A DNA stretch of 34,633 bases from Planctomycetota bacterium (lineage in GTDB: Bacteria; Planctomycetota; Phycisphaerae; Phycisphaerales; Phycisphaeraceae), in contig JAPLMQ010000172.1 of the NCBI GenBank assembly GCA_026386955.1, positions 1 to 34,633 of the forward strand, in the 5' to 3' direction. Positions within the stretch are counted from its first letter, which is position 1, and each line of letters opens with the position of its first letter. Shown here one piece after another: positions 16,010 to 24,927 of the stretch. The notes under the pieces were generated by a model that was given only the letters and a program-made list of their open reading frames with translations, did not search any database and was not told the origin of the DNA. Made by a program: the position numbers and the translations under genes.

Positions 16010-17323
16010 ATGCTCTTCGCCGTGGCCGTCCTGTTGTTCCTGTTGCTCCTCAACGGCATCTTCGCCATGTCCGAAATGGCGGTGATGACCTCGCGCCAAT
16101 CGAGGCTGCAGCAGGCCGCCGCCCGCGGCAGCCGCGGGGCCGCCACCGCGCTGGGCCTCGCCCGCGACCCCACGCGCTTCCTCTCCACCGTGCAGGTGGG
16201 CATCACGCTCATCGGCATCCTCGCCGGCGCGTACGGCGAGCGGGCCCTCGCCGCCAGCCTGCGCGAATGGATCGTCCTCGTGCCCGGGGCCGAGCCCTAC
16301 GCCGACACGATCGCGCTCGTGCTCGTCGTCCTGCTCATCACCTACTTCTCGCTGGTCCTGGGCGAGCTGGTCCCCAAGCGGATCGCCCTGGCCCACCCCG
16401 AGGCCGTCGCCTCCGCGATCGCCCGCCCGTTGCTGGCGCTCTCGCGCTTCGCCTCGGCCCCGGTGCGCGTCCTCACCGGCTCGACCGAGTCGATCCTGCG
16501 CGTCCTGCGCATCAAGCCCTCCGCCAACGACGAAGTCTCCGAGGACGACGTCAAGGCCCTCATGGCTAGGGCCGCGAGCACCGGCGTCTTCACGCCCCAG
16601 GAGCACGCGCTCTTCCAGCGCACCGTCCGCATGGGCGACCTGCGCGTCGACGACCTCATGGTCCCCTACACCGAGATCATCTGGATCGACGAGTCCAGCT
16701 CCATCGACGACATCCGCGTCCTGATCGGCACCAGCCCCTTCTCGCACTTCCCCGTCTGCAAAAACTCCCTCGACGCGATCACCGGCGTCGTCCACATCAA
16801 GGACCTCATCTCCTACGGCCTCATCGCCGGGCGGCAGTTCCGCATCGCCGACGTCGTCCACCAGCCGCTCTACGTGCCCGAGAACCTCCCGGCCCTGAAG
16901 CTGCTCGACCAGTTCCAGAAGACGCGCATCCACATCGCCTTCGTCGTCGACGAATACGGCGGGACCAAGGGGCTGCTCACCATCCACGACGTGCTCGGCG
17001 CGCTGGTGGGCGACGTCTCGCGCGGGCACGAGCCCGCCGCGCCCAAGGCCGTGCGCCGCGACGATGGCTCATGGCTCATCGACGGCCGGCAGGGGCTCCA
17101 CGAACTCCTCCCCACCCTGGGCATCCTCCTGGAGCCCAACGAAAAGCTCCCCGACGTCTCCACCACCGCAGGCCTGATGCTCGGCCTGCTCGGGCACATC
17201 CCCACCGAGGGCGAGCACGCCTCCTGGCACGGCTGGCGGCTCGAGGTCGTCGACATGGACGGCTCCCGCATCGACCGCGTGCTGGCGATGCGCGAGCTGC
17301 CGCCGGCGGAGATCAATACGTAG
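16010..17323 (+). CDS. CNNM/CorC (HlyC/CorC, UPF0053) family membrane protein
   Basis: 437 residues in the family order DUF21 membrane domain (1 to about 195), CBS pair (about 205-330, with VDDLMVPYTEIIWID and FVVDEYGGTKGLLTIHDVLGALVG), then the CorC_HlyC domain (about 345-430). The N-terminus is strongly hydrophobic (LLFLLLLNGIFAMSEMAVM) and carries the family's SE(M/T)A motif. VQVGITLIGILAGAYGE and FSLVLGELVPKRIAL are typical DUF21 signatures. Homologues transport or regulate Mg2+/Co2+; haemolysin annotations of this family are unreliable. It is 43 bases downstream of purF on the same strand and may be co-transcribed. Repeats follow the stop. Confidence 0.93.
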   Translation: MLFAVAVLLFLLLLNGIFAMSEMAVMTSRQSRLQQAAARGSRGAATALGLARDPTRFLSTVQVGITLIGILAGAYGERALAASLREWIVLVPGAEPYADTIALVLVVLLITYFSLVLGELVPKRIALAHPEAVASAIARPLLALSRFASAPVRVLTGSTESILRVLRIKPSANDEVSEDDVKALMARAASTGVFTPQEHALFQRTVRMGDLRVDDLMVPYTEIIWIDESSSIDDIRVLIGTSPFSHFPVCKNSLDAITGVVHIKDLISYGLIAGRQFRIADVVHQPLYVPENLPALKLLDQFQKTRIHIAFVVDEYGGTKGLLTIHDVLGALVGDVSRGHEPAAPKAVRRDDGSWLIDGRQGLHELLPTLGILLEPNEKLPDVSTTAGLMLGLLGHIPTEGEHASWHGWRLEVVDMDGSRIDRVLAMRELPPAEINT

Positions 17324-17373
17324 GGGCGGATCGCCGGCCGACTTGCGTTGTGGCGTCCCCATTGACGAGGGAC

Positions 17374-17404
17374 GTGCCACATCGCAGCCGAAGGCTGCTA
17401 TGTG
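17374..17404. repeat. Family A hairpin, single copy (variant 0)
   Basis: GTGC then CACAT-C-GCAGCC-GAA-GGCTGC-T-ATGTG. The same foot and the same C/T mismatch as the left hairpin at 111-140; both are followed by CGG(A/G)TGAC. No inverted partner of this variant lies nearby, so this is a half element just ahead of a complete family A element. Confidence 0.75.
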
Positions 17405-17445
17405 CGGGTGACCAGTTCGTCCAGAATTGACGAATGCCTTCGCTG

Positions 17446-17623
17446 GGTGCCACATGCCATCGTACTCGTGGCATGTGTCTTGAGAGGCCTTCGGCTCAGC
17501 GGCGCGCAAGCCTGCCAAAACCCCATGAAACCAAGCATTTCACGATGACTTGACGAGACCGTCGCGAGGCCCAGAGCAGTCCGTCGATCGGCACATGCCA
17601 CGGGTACGATGGCATGTGGCACC
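17446..17623 (-). repeat. Paired-hairpin repeat, family A (copy 3)
   Basis: Left hairpin: GGTGC, CACATGCCA-T-CG-TACT-CG-TGGCATGTG (17451-17477). Right hairpin: CACATGCCA (17592-17600), loop CGGGTACGA, TGGCATGTG (17610-17618), then GCACC. Read on the minus strand, the first 65 or so bases inside align without gaps to the element at 6950-7136 with most positions identical, as does the other end (CAAGACACATG). With the half copy at 17374 it fills the spacer 17324-17643 between convergent genes. Confidence 0.9.
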
Positions 17624-17643
17624 CGGAATGAGCCCCCGCTTTC

Positions 17644-18486
17644 TCACCTCTTGAACGTCGTCTTCCCGTTCTTCGTGTACGGCATCTCCAGCGGGCCGTA
17701 CGGCGTGCCCAAGTTCATCAGCCCCGCCATCTCGTAGTTCGCCCCCGACCCGCGCAGCATGTTGAAGGCCGCCAGCCCCAGGTTGATCGGCTTGACCGAA
17801 AGCGGGATCTCGATGTCGCTGGCCCCGCCCGCGGCGAACTTCGCTGGCGACGCCAGGCTGCTCTCCGCCACCTTCGTCCCGCCCAGCGAGAGACCGTAGC
17901 TCAGCTTCGCCAGGTCGACCGCGAACGAGTTCGTGTTCTTGATGTTCAGCTTGAGCACCGCCGTCGCGTCCTCGAATGAGAGGTTCTTCCACGACACCGA
18001 CGTGAGCTGCACCTCCGGCACCGCGGGCACGGGAATCTCCCCCTCGTGCTTGAGGGGCAGCGACAGCGGCCCCACGCCCGGCGGGCTCACGGAAAGGTCG
18101 AGGCTTGCCGCGTAGGGCACGACCGACCCGGGCTTCACGCCGCCGAGCGCCTTGAGCAGCCCGGCGAAGTTCACCGCCGCGGGCACGGTCAGCCGCTTCG
18201 ACTGCTTCGCGGGGATCGTGCCCGCGACGTCGGCCTTGCCGGTGAGGAACGGCTGGGCCCCGCTCGCGAGGCTGTAGCCCATGTTCGCCAGCGGCAGCGG
18301 CACCTCGTACGGGTTGCTCACCTCCACGTCGAAGAGCAGGTTCACGCCCTGGGCGTTGAAGTCGGCCAGTTTCACGCCCTTGATCGACGCGCTGGGCCGG
18401 GCGTCGAGCATCGCGGTGAGCGTCGAGCAGCCGCTCGCCAGCGCGAGGAAAAGTGCGAGCAGGCTGAAGAGGATTTGTCGTGTCAT
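17644..18486 (-). CDS. LEA14-like (WHy domain) lipoprotein
   Basis: 280 residues. The N-terminus has a basic start, a hydrophobic stretch and the lipobox LASGC (about 16-20), so it should be a lipid-anchored envelope protein. Two beta-rich modules resembling the water-stress/hypersensitive-response (LEA_2, LEA14-like) domain follow: one around residues 35-130 with VNLLFDVEVSNPYEVPLPLANMGYSL split into its typical strands, and a second around 150-250 (ATAVLKLNIKNTNSFAVDLAKLSYGL, also in parts). The V-x-NPY and IKNTNSF turns are the domain hallmark. Function in bacteria is not settled. I chose ATG 18484-18486 because of the signal peptide and GGAG nine bases upstream; the open frame extends to 18672 without support. 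Confidence 0.82.
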   Translation of the reverse strand: MTRQILFSLLALFLALASGCSTLTAMLDARPSASIKGVKLADFNAQGVNLLFDVEVSNPYEVPLPLANMGYSLASGAQPFLTGKADVAGTIPAKQSKRLTVPAAVNFAGLLKALGGVKPGSVVPYAASLDLSVSPPGVGPLSLPLKHEGEIPVPAVPEVQLTSVSWKNLSFEDATAVLKLNIKNTNSFAVDLAKLSYGLSLGGTKVAESSLASPAKFAAGGASDIEIPLSVKPINLGLAAFNMLRGSGANYEMAGLMNLGTPYGPLEMPYTKNGKTTFKR

Positions 18487-19027
18487 GGCAGGGGCTCCGG
18501 GCGCGCCGCGATGAAGATGCATGAGACACGGAGAGGGGAAGCTGGCTCGCGGGGGTTCGCCAGTGTTCATCGTACCGGCTTGTCTGCGTGCGCAAAGCGA
18601 AGTTCCGTTTCGGAGCGGCCGCGCATCGCATCGATGTGGTCGGCAAGCGGGCGCGACTCGCAATGATTTCATTGCTTAACGAAAAAGAAATGACTGCGGC
18701 GTCTGGACCACGCGGGCCTCGCGACCTAGCGTAATTCAGTAACCCCACGCGCCGCTCGCGAATCACCGCGACGCGGCAAAGACAGTCCAATGTGTCCTCC
18801 GCGCAGGCGTCATTCATTACCAGCGCACGCCGCCGCCACGTTGGCTCCCGGATCGCAGACGAATCGAAACCGCCCGGCTCAACCGGGCCGCTGCTGTCTC
18901 TCCACACGCGCGAGCAGTTGGATTTCCGGGTTTCCGGGGTTCCGAAGATTCGGGGCTCAAGAGCGCGGGCCACGGTCGGCCCGTCGCAGCCACGGCCAAA
19001 CCTCCGCAACCATCGAGGAGCTGAACG
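18487..19027. other. Divergent intergenic region
   Basis: This 541-base spacer separates the lipoprotein (minus) from the small soluble protein (plus), so it should hold both promoters. I see no confident -35/-10 pair. A perfect inverted repeat CAATGA-TT-TCATTG (18661-18674) lies in a locally A/T-rich stretch (about 18660-18690) and is an operator candidate. Open frames here show no recognisable protein. Confidence 0.4.
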
Positions 19028-19351
19028 ATGAACGACAAGACCACCTGGCGCCCGCCCGAAGCTTCTTTCCAGGGCCGGCGCGTGAACGAACGGGACCTGC
19101 CCGACTCCGCCTTCGCCTTCCCGCGCCGGCGGAAAGAGCCGCTGGTCAACGAGCAGCAGGTGCGCGACGTGATCGAGCGGTTCGCGGTCATCAAGGACGT
19201 CATGGCCGACGACCGCGAGGCCGCCTTCGCCAACCTCCAGGCCGCGGCAGCTTTCTACGGCATCGAGCTGAAGGACAAGAATTGGTACGAGCTCTTCCGC
19301 CGCGTGAAGGAAGGCCAGGCGAAGGCCCAAGGCACGCCTCCGACCACCTGA
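19028..19351 (+). CDS. Small soluble protein with LPDSAFAFP motif (DUF6582-like)
   Basis: 107 residues, charged, with no signal peptide or membrane segment. It contains RDLPDSAFAFPRRRKEPLVN (about 22-41), then a helical part (VRDVIERFAVIKDVMADDRE) and a C-terminal part (AAAAFYGIELKDKNWYELFRR). The LPDSAFAFP block followed by a histidine/valine-rich helix is what I remember of the DUF6582 family, often seen near phage or mobile genes; that assignment is tentative. GAGGAG lies 7 bases before ATG 19028, giving a strong start. No operon partner: the next gene is 550 bases away. Confidence 0.7.
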   Translation: MNDKTTWRPPEASFQGRRVNERDLPDSAFAFPRRRKEPLVNEQQVRDVIERFAVIKDVMADDREAAFANLQAAAAFYGIELKDKNWYELFRRVKEGQAKAQGTPPTT

Positions 19352-19693
19352 CTCGTTGCCTCGTTCCGGGAGAGGGGCCTTCGTCCTGATCTCGCGCACG
19401 ATTTCTTTCCGCGTCATTTGCTTTCCCCCGATTCGGGGCAACAATCGAATGTCGGCCACGAGCCCCGACGAAGGCTTCGGGAAAACCCCGAGACCTTCGC
19501 GGAACGCCCGGGCCGGCCGAGCGCCGGCGACATCTCCTTTGCCGGCGGGCGTGGTGCCCCCCAAGACGTTGCGGGGCGTGGATACTTCGGCGGCCGGGGC
19601 CTCTCGGTCTTCCCCCACGCGGCATTGGCCGCGAGGGTCCGCGAGGCGGTCGGCGACGGCTGGAGAGGGCCATTCTGGAAATGGAGGTGATAG

Positions 19694-19744
19694 GTGATTT
19701 CATTCTTGAGAGCTGCGGCCCGCGGCTCGACGGAGCCGTGCTGA
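19694..19744 (+). CDS. Candidate 16-codon ORF with a perfect Shine-Dalgarno
   Basis: GGAGGTGAT (19683-19691) is a full complement of the 16S 3' end. It is followed at correct spacing by GTG 19694 and 16 codons (VISFLRAAARGSTEPC) ending in TGA, then 15 bases later a strong terminator. The ORF contains a small hairpin GGCTC-GACG-GAGCC. It may be a leader peptide, a short protein, or a chance frame in a small RNA. The remainder of 19352-19902 has no recognisable gene; overlapping longer frames have no familiar motifs. Confidence 0.3.
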   Translation: MISFLRAAARGSTEPC

Positions 19745-19759
19745 GCCGCTCCCAATCTC

Positions 19760-19792
19760 GCCCGCCCCGGTGATCCCGGGGCGGGCTTTTTT
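19760..19792 (+). terminator. Rho-independent terminator
   Basis: An 11-bp perfect stem (GCCCGCCCCGG, 19760-19770, with CCGGGGCGGGC, 19776-19786), a five-base loop TGATC and six T residues (19787-19792). It ends whatever transcript covers 19352-19760, possibly starting at the gene at 19028. It is 110 bases before the next PhyH gene. Confidence 0.92.
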
Positions 19793-19902
19793 ATGCGCCC
19801 CCTGAGCGCCCCCGGAAGGGCGCTTTTCACTGCGATCGACTGGACATCGCCCCGCGCCGATGCGACAACCGTGCCGCCCCGTCCCGCCTTGGAATTCGTG
19901 CG

Positions 19903-20808
19903 ATGACCCGCAAGACCGCCGTCGACCCTTCGCTGCCCTGGCCCGAGCATTACGCCCGCTACGGCTTCGCCGTCGTCCCCGGCCTCATCGACCAAACATT
20001 CTGCGACGCCGCCCTCGCTCGCGTGCGCGAGATGGTCGGCGTCGCAAGCGACCTTCCGCTCAACGAGTGGGCCGTGCCCGAGGTCGCGACGCTCTACCGC
20101 CCGTTCTTCGAGGGCGCGGGCACGGCCGACCCCGTCTTCGACGAACTGCTGCGCCAGCCGCGGCTGCGCGACGCGATCGAGACGCTCTTCGGCGGGCCGG
20201 GCCACTGGAACGAGGAGCGGAACTACTACCTCTTCCTCCGCCCGTTCGAGCCCAAGTCCAAGCCGGGCCTCTCGCCCACCGGGCACATCGACTTCGGCAA
20301 CCAGCCGATCCCGATTCTCTACCGCGGCTTCACCTTCCAGGCCTCGCTGGTCGACACCGAGCCCTTCAGCGGCAACATCACGATCTTCCCCGGCACGCAC
20401 GCGACGGTGCAGAAACACGTCATCGACCACCCCGGCGAGGAGTTCACCAGCGGGATGAAGGACCTGGGCCCGGGACCCGAGCCGTTCGAGTTCGTCGCCC
20501 GCGCCGGCGACGTGCTCTTCATGCACCACCTGGTCTTCCACTCGGGCAACGCCTCGCACGCAGAAGGCCGCTCGCCGCGGGTGGCGATCCACGCCGAGGC
20601 CTTCCGCGACGCCTGGCTCAATGAGGTCGATCCCGCTCGCCCGGGCCTGAGCCCGTGGGAACGCAGCCTCGCCCTCAACGGTCCGGTGCGCACGGCCGAC
20701 GACATCGAGGCGAAGAACATGGCCCTGAGGCGGAAGTATGTCGACGACCTGCGCAAGAAGGCCGAGGAAGAGGCGGCCAAGGCGGGGGCCGCGAAGAGCG
20801 CGACGTGA
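19903..20808 (+). CDS. Phytanoyl-CoA dioxygenase (PhyH) family protein, copy 2
   Basis: 301 residues, an Fe(II)/2-oxoglutarate oxygenase. The metal triad is complete: His128-x-Asp130 (GHIDFG) and His213 (VFHSGN), with Arg226 (SPRVAIH) placed for 2-oxoglutarate. IFPGTHATVQKH (161-172) is the PGSH strand, and FVARAGDVLFMHHLVFHSG the late strand pair. The C-terminus is a lysine/alanine-rich helix (RKKAEEEAAKAGAAK). It is not close to the PhyH proteins at 1721 or 26134. The substrate is unknown. Start ATG 19903 has no clear Shine-Dalgarno. It is monocistronic, and its stop is 3 bases from the convergent pdeM stop. Confidence 0.87.
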   Translation: MTRKTAVDPSLPWPEHYARYGFAVVPGLIDQTFCDAALARVREMVGVASDLPLNEWAVPEVATLYRPFFEGAGTADPVFDELLRQPRLRDAIETLFGGPGHWNEERNYYLFLRPFEPKSKPGLSPTGHIDFGNQPIPILYRGFTFQASLVDTEPFSGNITIFPGTHATVQKHVIDHPGEEFTSGMKDLGPGPEPFEFVARAGDVLFMHHLVFHSGNASHAEGRSPRVAIHAEAFRDAWLNEVDPARPGLSPWERSLALNGPVRTADDIEAKNMALRRKYVDDLRKKAEEEAAKAGAAKSAT

Positions 20809-20811
20809 GCG

Positions 20812-21471
20812 TCACCCCCACATCGCGCTGACGTCGATCACTTCGCCATCCCCCACGGCGAAGACGCGGTCGCCGCGGCCGGGGCGCACGCCGCGCGAGC
20901 CGGTGAACGAGCCGAAGGCAGGCAGCGTCGCCACGCGGGGGGCGAGCCAGAAGCAGGCGGCCCGCATCGGCTCGCAGCCCCGGGCCTGCAGCGTCACCGA
21001 CGGATGGAGATGCCCCGCGAGCACGGCCGCGCCTTCGACCGGCGCGGGCTCATGCAGGCAGACCAGCCCCGGCGCGGGCTCGAAACGGTCGACCACCTCG
21101 ACGCGCCATTCCGCGGGCGGATCGCCCGCGCGGCGGTCGTGGTTCCCGCGCACGAGCGTGACGTCGAGCGTCGGTCGGCGATCACGCCAGCGCGTGACCC
21201 GGCCAAGCGTCTCCGGCTCGCGCCCCGCCGCGGCGTGGAGCAGGTCGCCCAGGATCAGCAGCCGGCGGGCCGCGGTGCGGTCGAGCAGGGCGTCGAGGCG
21301 GGCGAGGTCGGCCGCGGTCGTCCCCTCCGGGACGGGCACGCCTCCGCGGCGGAACGCGGCCGGCTTGCCCAGGTGGACATCCGCCACGACCAGCGTCGCC
21401 GACGCGGGCAGCAGCAACGCGCGGTCGCCCAGCAGCCCCATGCGATGTCCGGCCCATTCGATCTCAAGCAC
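20812..21471 (-). CDS. pdeM: Ligase-associated metallophosphoesterase PdeM
   Basis: 219 residues of the calcineurin-like phosphoesterase fold. Metal motifs in order: VVADVHLGK (DxH), LILGDLLH (GD), LVRGNHDRR (GNHD), CLHEP and AGHLHPSV (GHxH). This is the family found beside ATP-dependent DNA ligase, an Lhr-type helicase and an exonuclease in a DNA-repair cassette (TIGR04123 group, from memory). The start is GTG 21469-21471, which overlaps the end of the helicase reading frame by 8 bases, so the two are translationally coupled. The partner helicase is disrupted, and neither ligase nor exonuclease gene is in the window, so the cassette is incomplete here. Confidence 0.88.
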   Translation of the reverse strand: MLEIEWAGHRMGLLGDRALLLPASATLVVADVHLGKPAAFRRGGVPVPEGTTAADLARLDALLDRTAARRLLILGDLLHAAAGREPETLGRVTRWRDRRPTLDVTLVRGNHDRRAGDPPAEWRVEVVDRFEPAPGLVCLHEPAPVEGAAVLAGHLHPSVTLQARGCEPMRAACFWLAPRVATLPAFGSFTGSRGVRPGRGDRVFAVGDGEVIDVSAMWG

Positions 21472-23838
21472 GATTCGGTTCCTTCCCCTCCGCCCGGCTC
21501 TCCAGCTCCGCGACCATCCTCCGAATCCGGTCGCCCCAATTCTCGCTGCTGAGCGTCTGCGTGCGCAGGCTCTCGGCCCAGATCGGGAAGGCCAGCGGCG
21601 TCAGCCACGGCGGCTCGATCAACCTGAGCTTCAACGTCGACAGCCGCCGCAGCGTCTGGCGGAGGCGAGACACCTCCAACTCCCGCTCCAGCACCTCGCG
21701 CTTGGCCTGGTCGATCAGCAGCGGCGGGCCAGCTCCGTGACGTTGAGGCAGGCGAGCAAATCCTCGAGCAGGTTCTCCTCGCTGAGCAAGCCGCGCCAAA
21801 GCTCGGCGGTGATGTTCAGCGGCGTCGCGGAGAGCAGCTCCAACCCGTAGTCGGTCGCGGTGGTCATCACCGAGCGCGGGGCCAGCCGGGTGAAGCGGTA
21901 GGCGACGAGGGCCGCGAGCCCTTCGTGGACCGACCGACCCTCGAAGGGGAAGAGGAAGGCGTGGTGCCCCTCCTCGGTCTGGATGTTCTCGGCCAAAAGC
22001 TCGTCGTCGCCCGGCAGGATCGACCAGCGCTTCTGCAGTTCGAGGATCGGGCGCACCGCCCGCATCTCCGGGTCGGGGAACGAACCGGCGCGGGCGAGCG
22101 AGAGCCGGCCGCGCACCGCGTGGGCCAGCTCCGTCGAGAGCGGCGAGCGCCCGCCTCCCCAGCGCGAGACCACGCCGCTGCGGGCTTTCGCGGGGCGCAC
22201 CGTCGCGACCAGGTTGCGCAGCCGCACGAACTCCAGCACGCCCCCGGCGAAGATGAAGCGGTCGCCCTCCTTGAGCCGGCCGATGAACGACTCCTCGATC
22301 GTCCCCAGCGACTTGCCGTTGGCGTAGGCGACGCGCACCTCGGCGTCGGCGACGATCGTCCCGATGCCCAGCCGATGCATGCGCTCGACCATCGGCGAGG
22401 CGATGCGCACCCGCGCTCCCTCGCGCACCACCCGCGCGAAGTTCGGGTAGGCGTGCAGGCTCGGCCCGCCCCGGAGCACGAAATCCATCGCCCAGCCCCA
22501 TTCCTCGTCCGACAGCCGGGCGTAGGCGTGGGTGGTGCGCACCTCCGCCCGCGTCGCCGCCTCGTCGAACCCGCCCCCCGCGGCCAGCGTCACCAGATGC
22601 TGCACCAACACATCGAGCGGCCGGTCCGGCGCGAGGCGGGCCTCGACCTGCCGCTTCACCAGCGCCGCCCGCGCCGCGGAGAACTCGATCAACTCCATCG
22701 CGTGCGTCGGCACGCCCCAGATTTTGCTGCCCGCGCCGGGGCGATGCCCGCTCCGCCCCGCCCGCTGCAGGAACCGCGCGATCCCCTTGGGGCTGCCGAG
22801 CTGCAGCACCTGGTCGACCGGCGAGAAGTCGACGCCCAAATCAAGGCTCGACGTGCAGACCACGCAGCGCAGCTTGCCCGTGCGCAGCATCTCCTCGACC
22901 CGCTGGCGGATCTCCATGTCGAGGCTGCCGTGGTGCAGGGCGATCTGCCCGATCAGGTCGGGGCGGAGGCGGAGCATCGACTGGAACCAAAGCTCCGCCT
23001 GCGAGCGCGTGTTGGTGAAGAGCAGCGTGGAGTTGGCCCGCTCGACGGCGCGGATGACCGGCTTGACCAGCTTCGTGCCCAGGTGCCCCGCCCACGGGAA
23101 TCGCTCGATGTCTGGCGGGCGCAGCGTGAAGACGCGCGTGGTCTTGGGCAGGCGCCCGTGGATCAAGAGGCCTTCCCGCCCCGGCGACGACGCGTGCCCC
23201 GGCCCGAGCAAGATCGCCATCGCCTCGTCGAGATTGCCCAAGGTGGCCGAGAGCCCCCAGACGCGCAGGCCCGGCGAGAGCGTGCGCAGCCGGGCGAGGG
23301 CGAGCTGCGCCTGCACGCCGCGCTTGCTGCCGAGCAACTCGTGCCACTCGTCGAGGATGACGGCGCGGAGCCCCGCGAGCGACGGCGCGGCGTCGGGATA
23401 CGAGAGCAGCAGCGAGAGGCTCTCGGGCGTGGTGACCATCGCCGCCGGCGGGGCGGTGCGCTGCCGCTTGCGGACGGTGGAGGAGGTGTCGCTCGTGCGC
23501 GACTCGATGCGCCAGGGGATCTTCAGCGCGTCGATCGGCTCCTGCAATGCCTGCAGCGTGTCGTTCGCCAAGGCCCGCAGCGGCGTGATCCACAGGACGC
23601 GCAGCCCGGGGGCCGCGGTCTTCGTCGTGGGCAGAGCCGATTCGTCGGGGTTCTCGCGCAGCCACTCGAGGATCGGCCCGCCCCAGGCGGCCTGCGTCTT
23701 GCCCGTGCCGGTCGGCGCGTGGATGAGCCCGCTGCGCCCGGCGAGGTAGGCGTCCCACGCCTCGCGCTGGTAGGCGAAGGGCTTTCGCTTCTTCGAGCGG
23801 AACCACGCATCAAGGCGATCTACGTCAAGGCGATCCAT
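21464..23838 (-). pseudogene. Ligase-associated Lhr-type DEXH helicase, disrupted near the 3' end
   Basis: A superfamily 2 DNA helicase. Walker A PTGTGKTQ, motif II DEWHE, motif III SATLGN, and motif VI RAGRSGHRPG are intact in the first frame (23838 to 21715), followed by the winged-helix and beta-barrel parts. That frame stops after LLACLNVTELARRC. The expected C-terminus continues in another frame from about 21720 to 21464 (LLIDQAKREVLERELEVSRL and onward). In the family, ELARR is normally followed by about 40 conserved residues before this block, so an internal deletion of around 130 bases, not a multiple of three, is likely (inference from remembered family sequence). The protein may lack its last 85-125 residues. 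Start ATG 23838 preferred over 23865. Upstream partner of pdeM. Confidence 0.72.
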
Positions 23839-23942
23839 GCCGACGGTCTCCTGAGCATGAATCATAGGCCGCGGCCGCCGTTTGCGGCTCCGTGCGGCTT
23901 CGCGCAGCGTCTCGCGGCGACGGACCTTCTATACTTCCCCCC

Positions 23943-24909
23943 ATGTGGAACCCATCGCTCTCGGCGCGGGAATTGTTCGACCAGATCGAGCGGGCGGAGG
24001 TCGGAGAAACGCCGGCCGAGTCGGCCTTCAACATGCGCCTGTCGTGGACCGGCAAGCCGCACGACCCGCCCGCGCGGCAGCAGCCGGGCGTCTACGCGTG
24101 GGGCGAGGCCCACCTGCTCTGGGCCTACGCCATGCAGTTCGAGGCGACGGGCGAGACGCGCCACCTCGACACGCTCGTCCGCCGCTTCGACGTCATGCTG
24201 GCCCTGCGCGACGACCGCACCGGCGCGCGGGACGACCTGCGCGGGCGGGTGATGCCGGCCTGGGGTTCGCAGACGTTCTCCAGCGGGAAGCGCACCTGCT
24301 GGCTGGTCCACGCGGGGATGCTCTGCCTCCCCGCGGCCCAGTTCCTGCGGATGACGTCGCGCGATCCCGCGCTCCGGCAGAGCTACGCCGAGCCCCAACC
24401 AGCAGAACACGCTCGGGCGCGTCTTGGTGGAACTCTGGGCCGCCGGGCTGGGCGACGCCCATCGCGAGCGCGCGACCAAGCTCGCGGCCTTCCTTCGCCG
24501 TCGGATTCTCTCCCGCCCCGACGGCACGGTGGATTGGGCCTACCGCCCGCCGCTGCTCGAGCCGTTCGACCAATCCGGCAGCGAGGACATCTCGCACGCG
24601 GGCGTGAACGTGGACTTCATGGCCCTCTGCGTGCGCGAGGGCATCCTCTTCACGCGGGCCGAACTCGAGCGGGTCGCCGAGACTTTCCTGCGCGTGGTCC
24701 GGCTCCCGGACGGGCGGTTCTCAGACAACGTCAACGGCACGGGCGACACGAACGCCTACGCCGATGTGATCGCGCTGTGGGGCCGGCTGGCGGTGGTTCG
24801 CCCGGAGGTGGCCGACGTGATCGAGGCGCACGCCCGCCGGCGCGAGCCGCCGATGGCGGCGCCGTTCTCGTTGCTGACGCTGGCGATGCTCGCGCATCTG
24901 GGGCGATGA
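23943..24909 (+). pseudogene. Helical-barrel-like protein of unknown function, frame disrupted
   Basis: I do not recognise the family with certainty. The pattern of aromatic-rich helices (YAWGEAHLLWAYAMQFEATG, WLVHAGMLCLPAAQFLRM, DTNAYADVIALWGRLAVV) suggests an alpha/alpha barrel like those in epimerases and lyases. The first frame (23943 to about 24392) ends in plausible protein at RQSYAE. Then the sensible reading moves to the frame of 24394-24909, beginning PNQQNTLGRVLVELW. The change is within a few bases of 24390. Since the PNQQ block usually follows a longer linker, an internal deletion is more likely than a one-base error (inference). No signal peptide. ATG 23943 is divergent from the helicase, about 105 bases away. 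Confidence 0.6.
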
Positions 24910-24927
24910 AAGCCGCGGACGCGGCCC

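Noticed and set aside
17540..19618. 692-codon minus-strand frame over the lipoprotein and small gene
   Set aside because: It is a shadow frame covering two well-supported genes on different strands and a repeat.
19356..19697. 113-codon frame after the small soluble protein
   Set aside because: Low-complexity Arg/Ser/Pro composition without familiar motifs or a Shine-Dalgarno; overlapping frames of similar length exist on both strands, as expected in GC-rich DNA.
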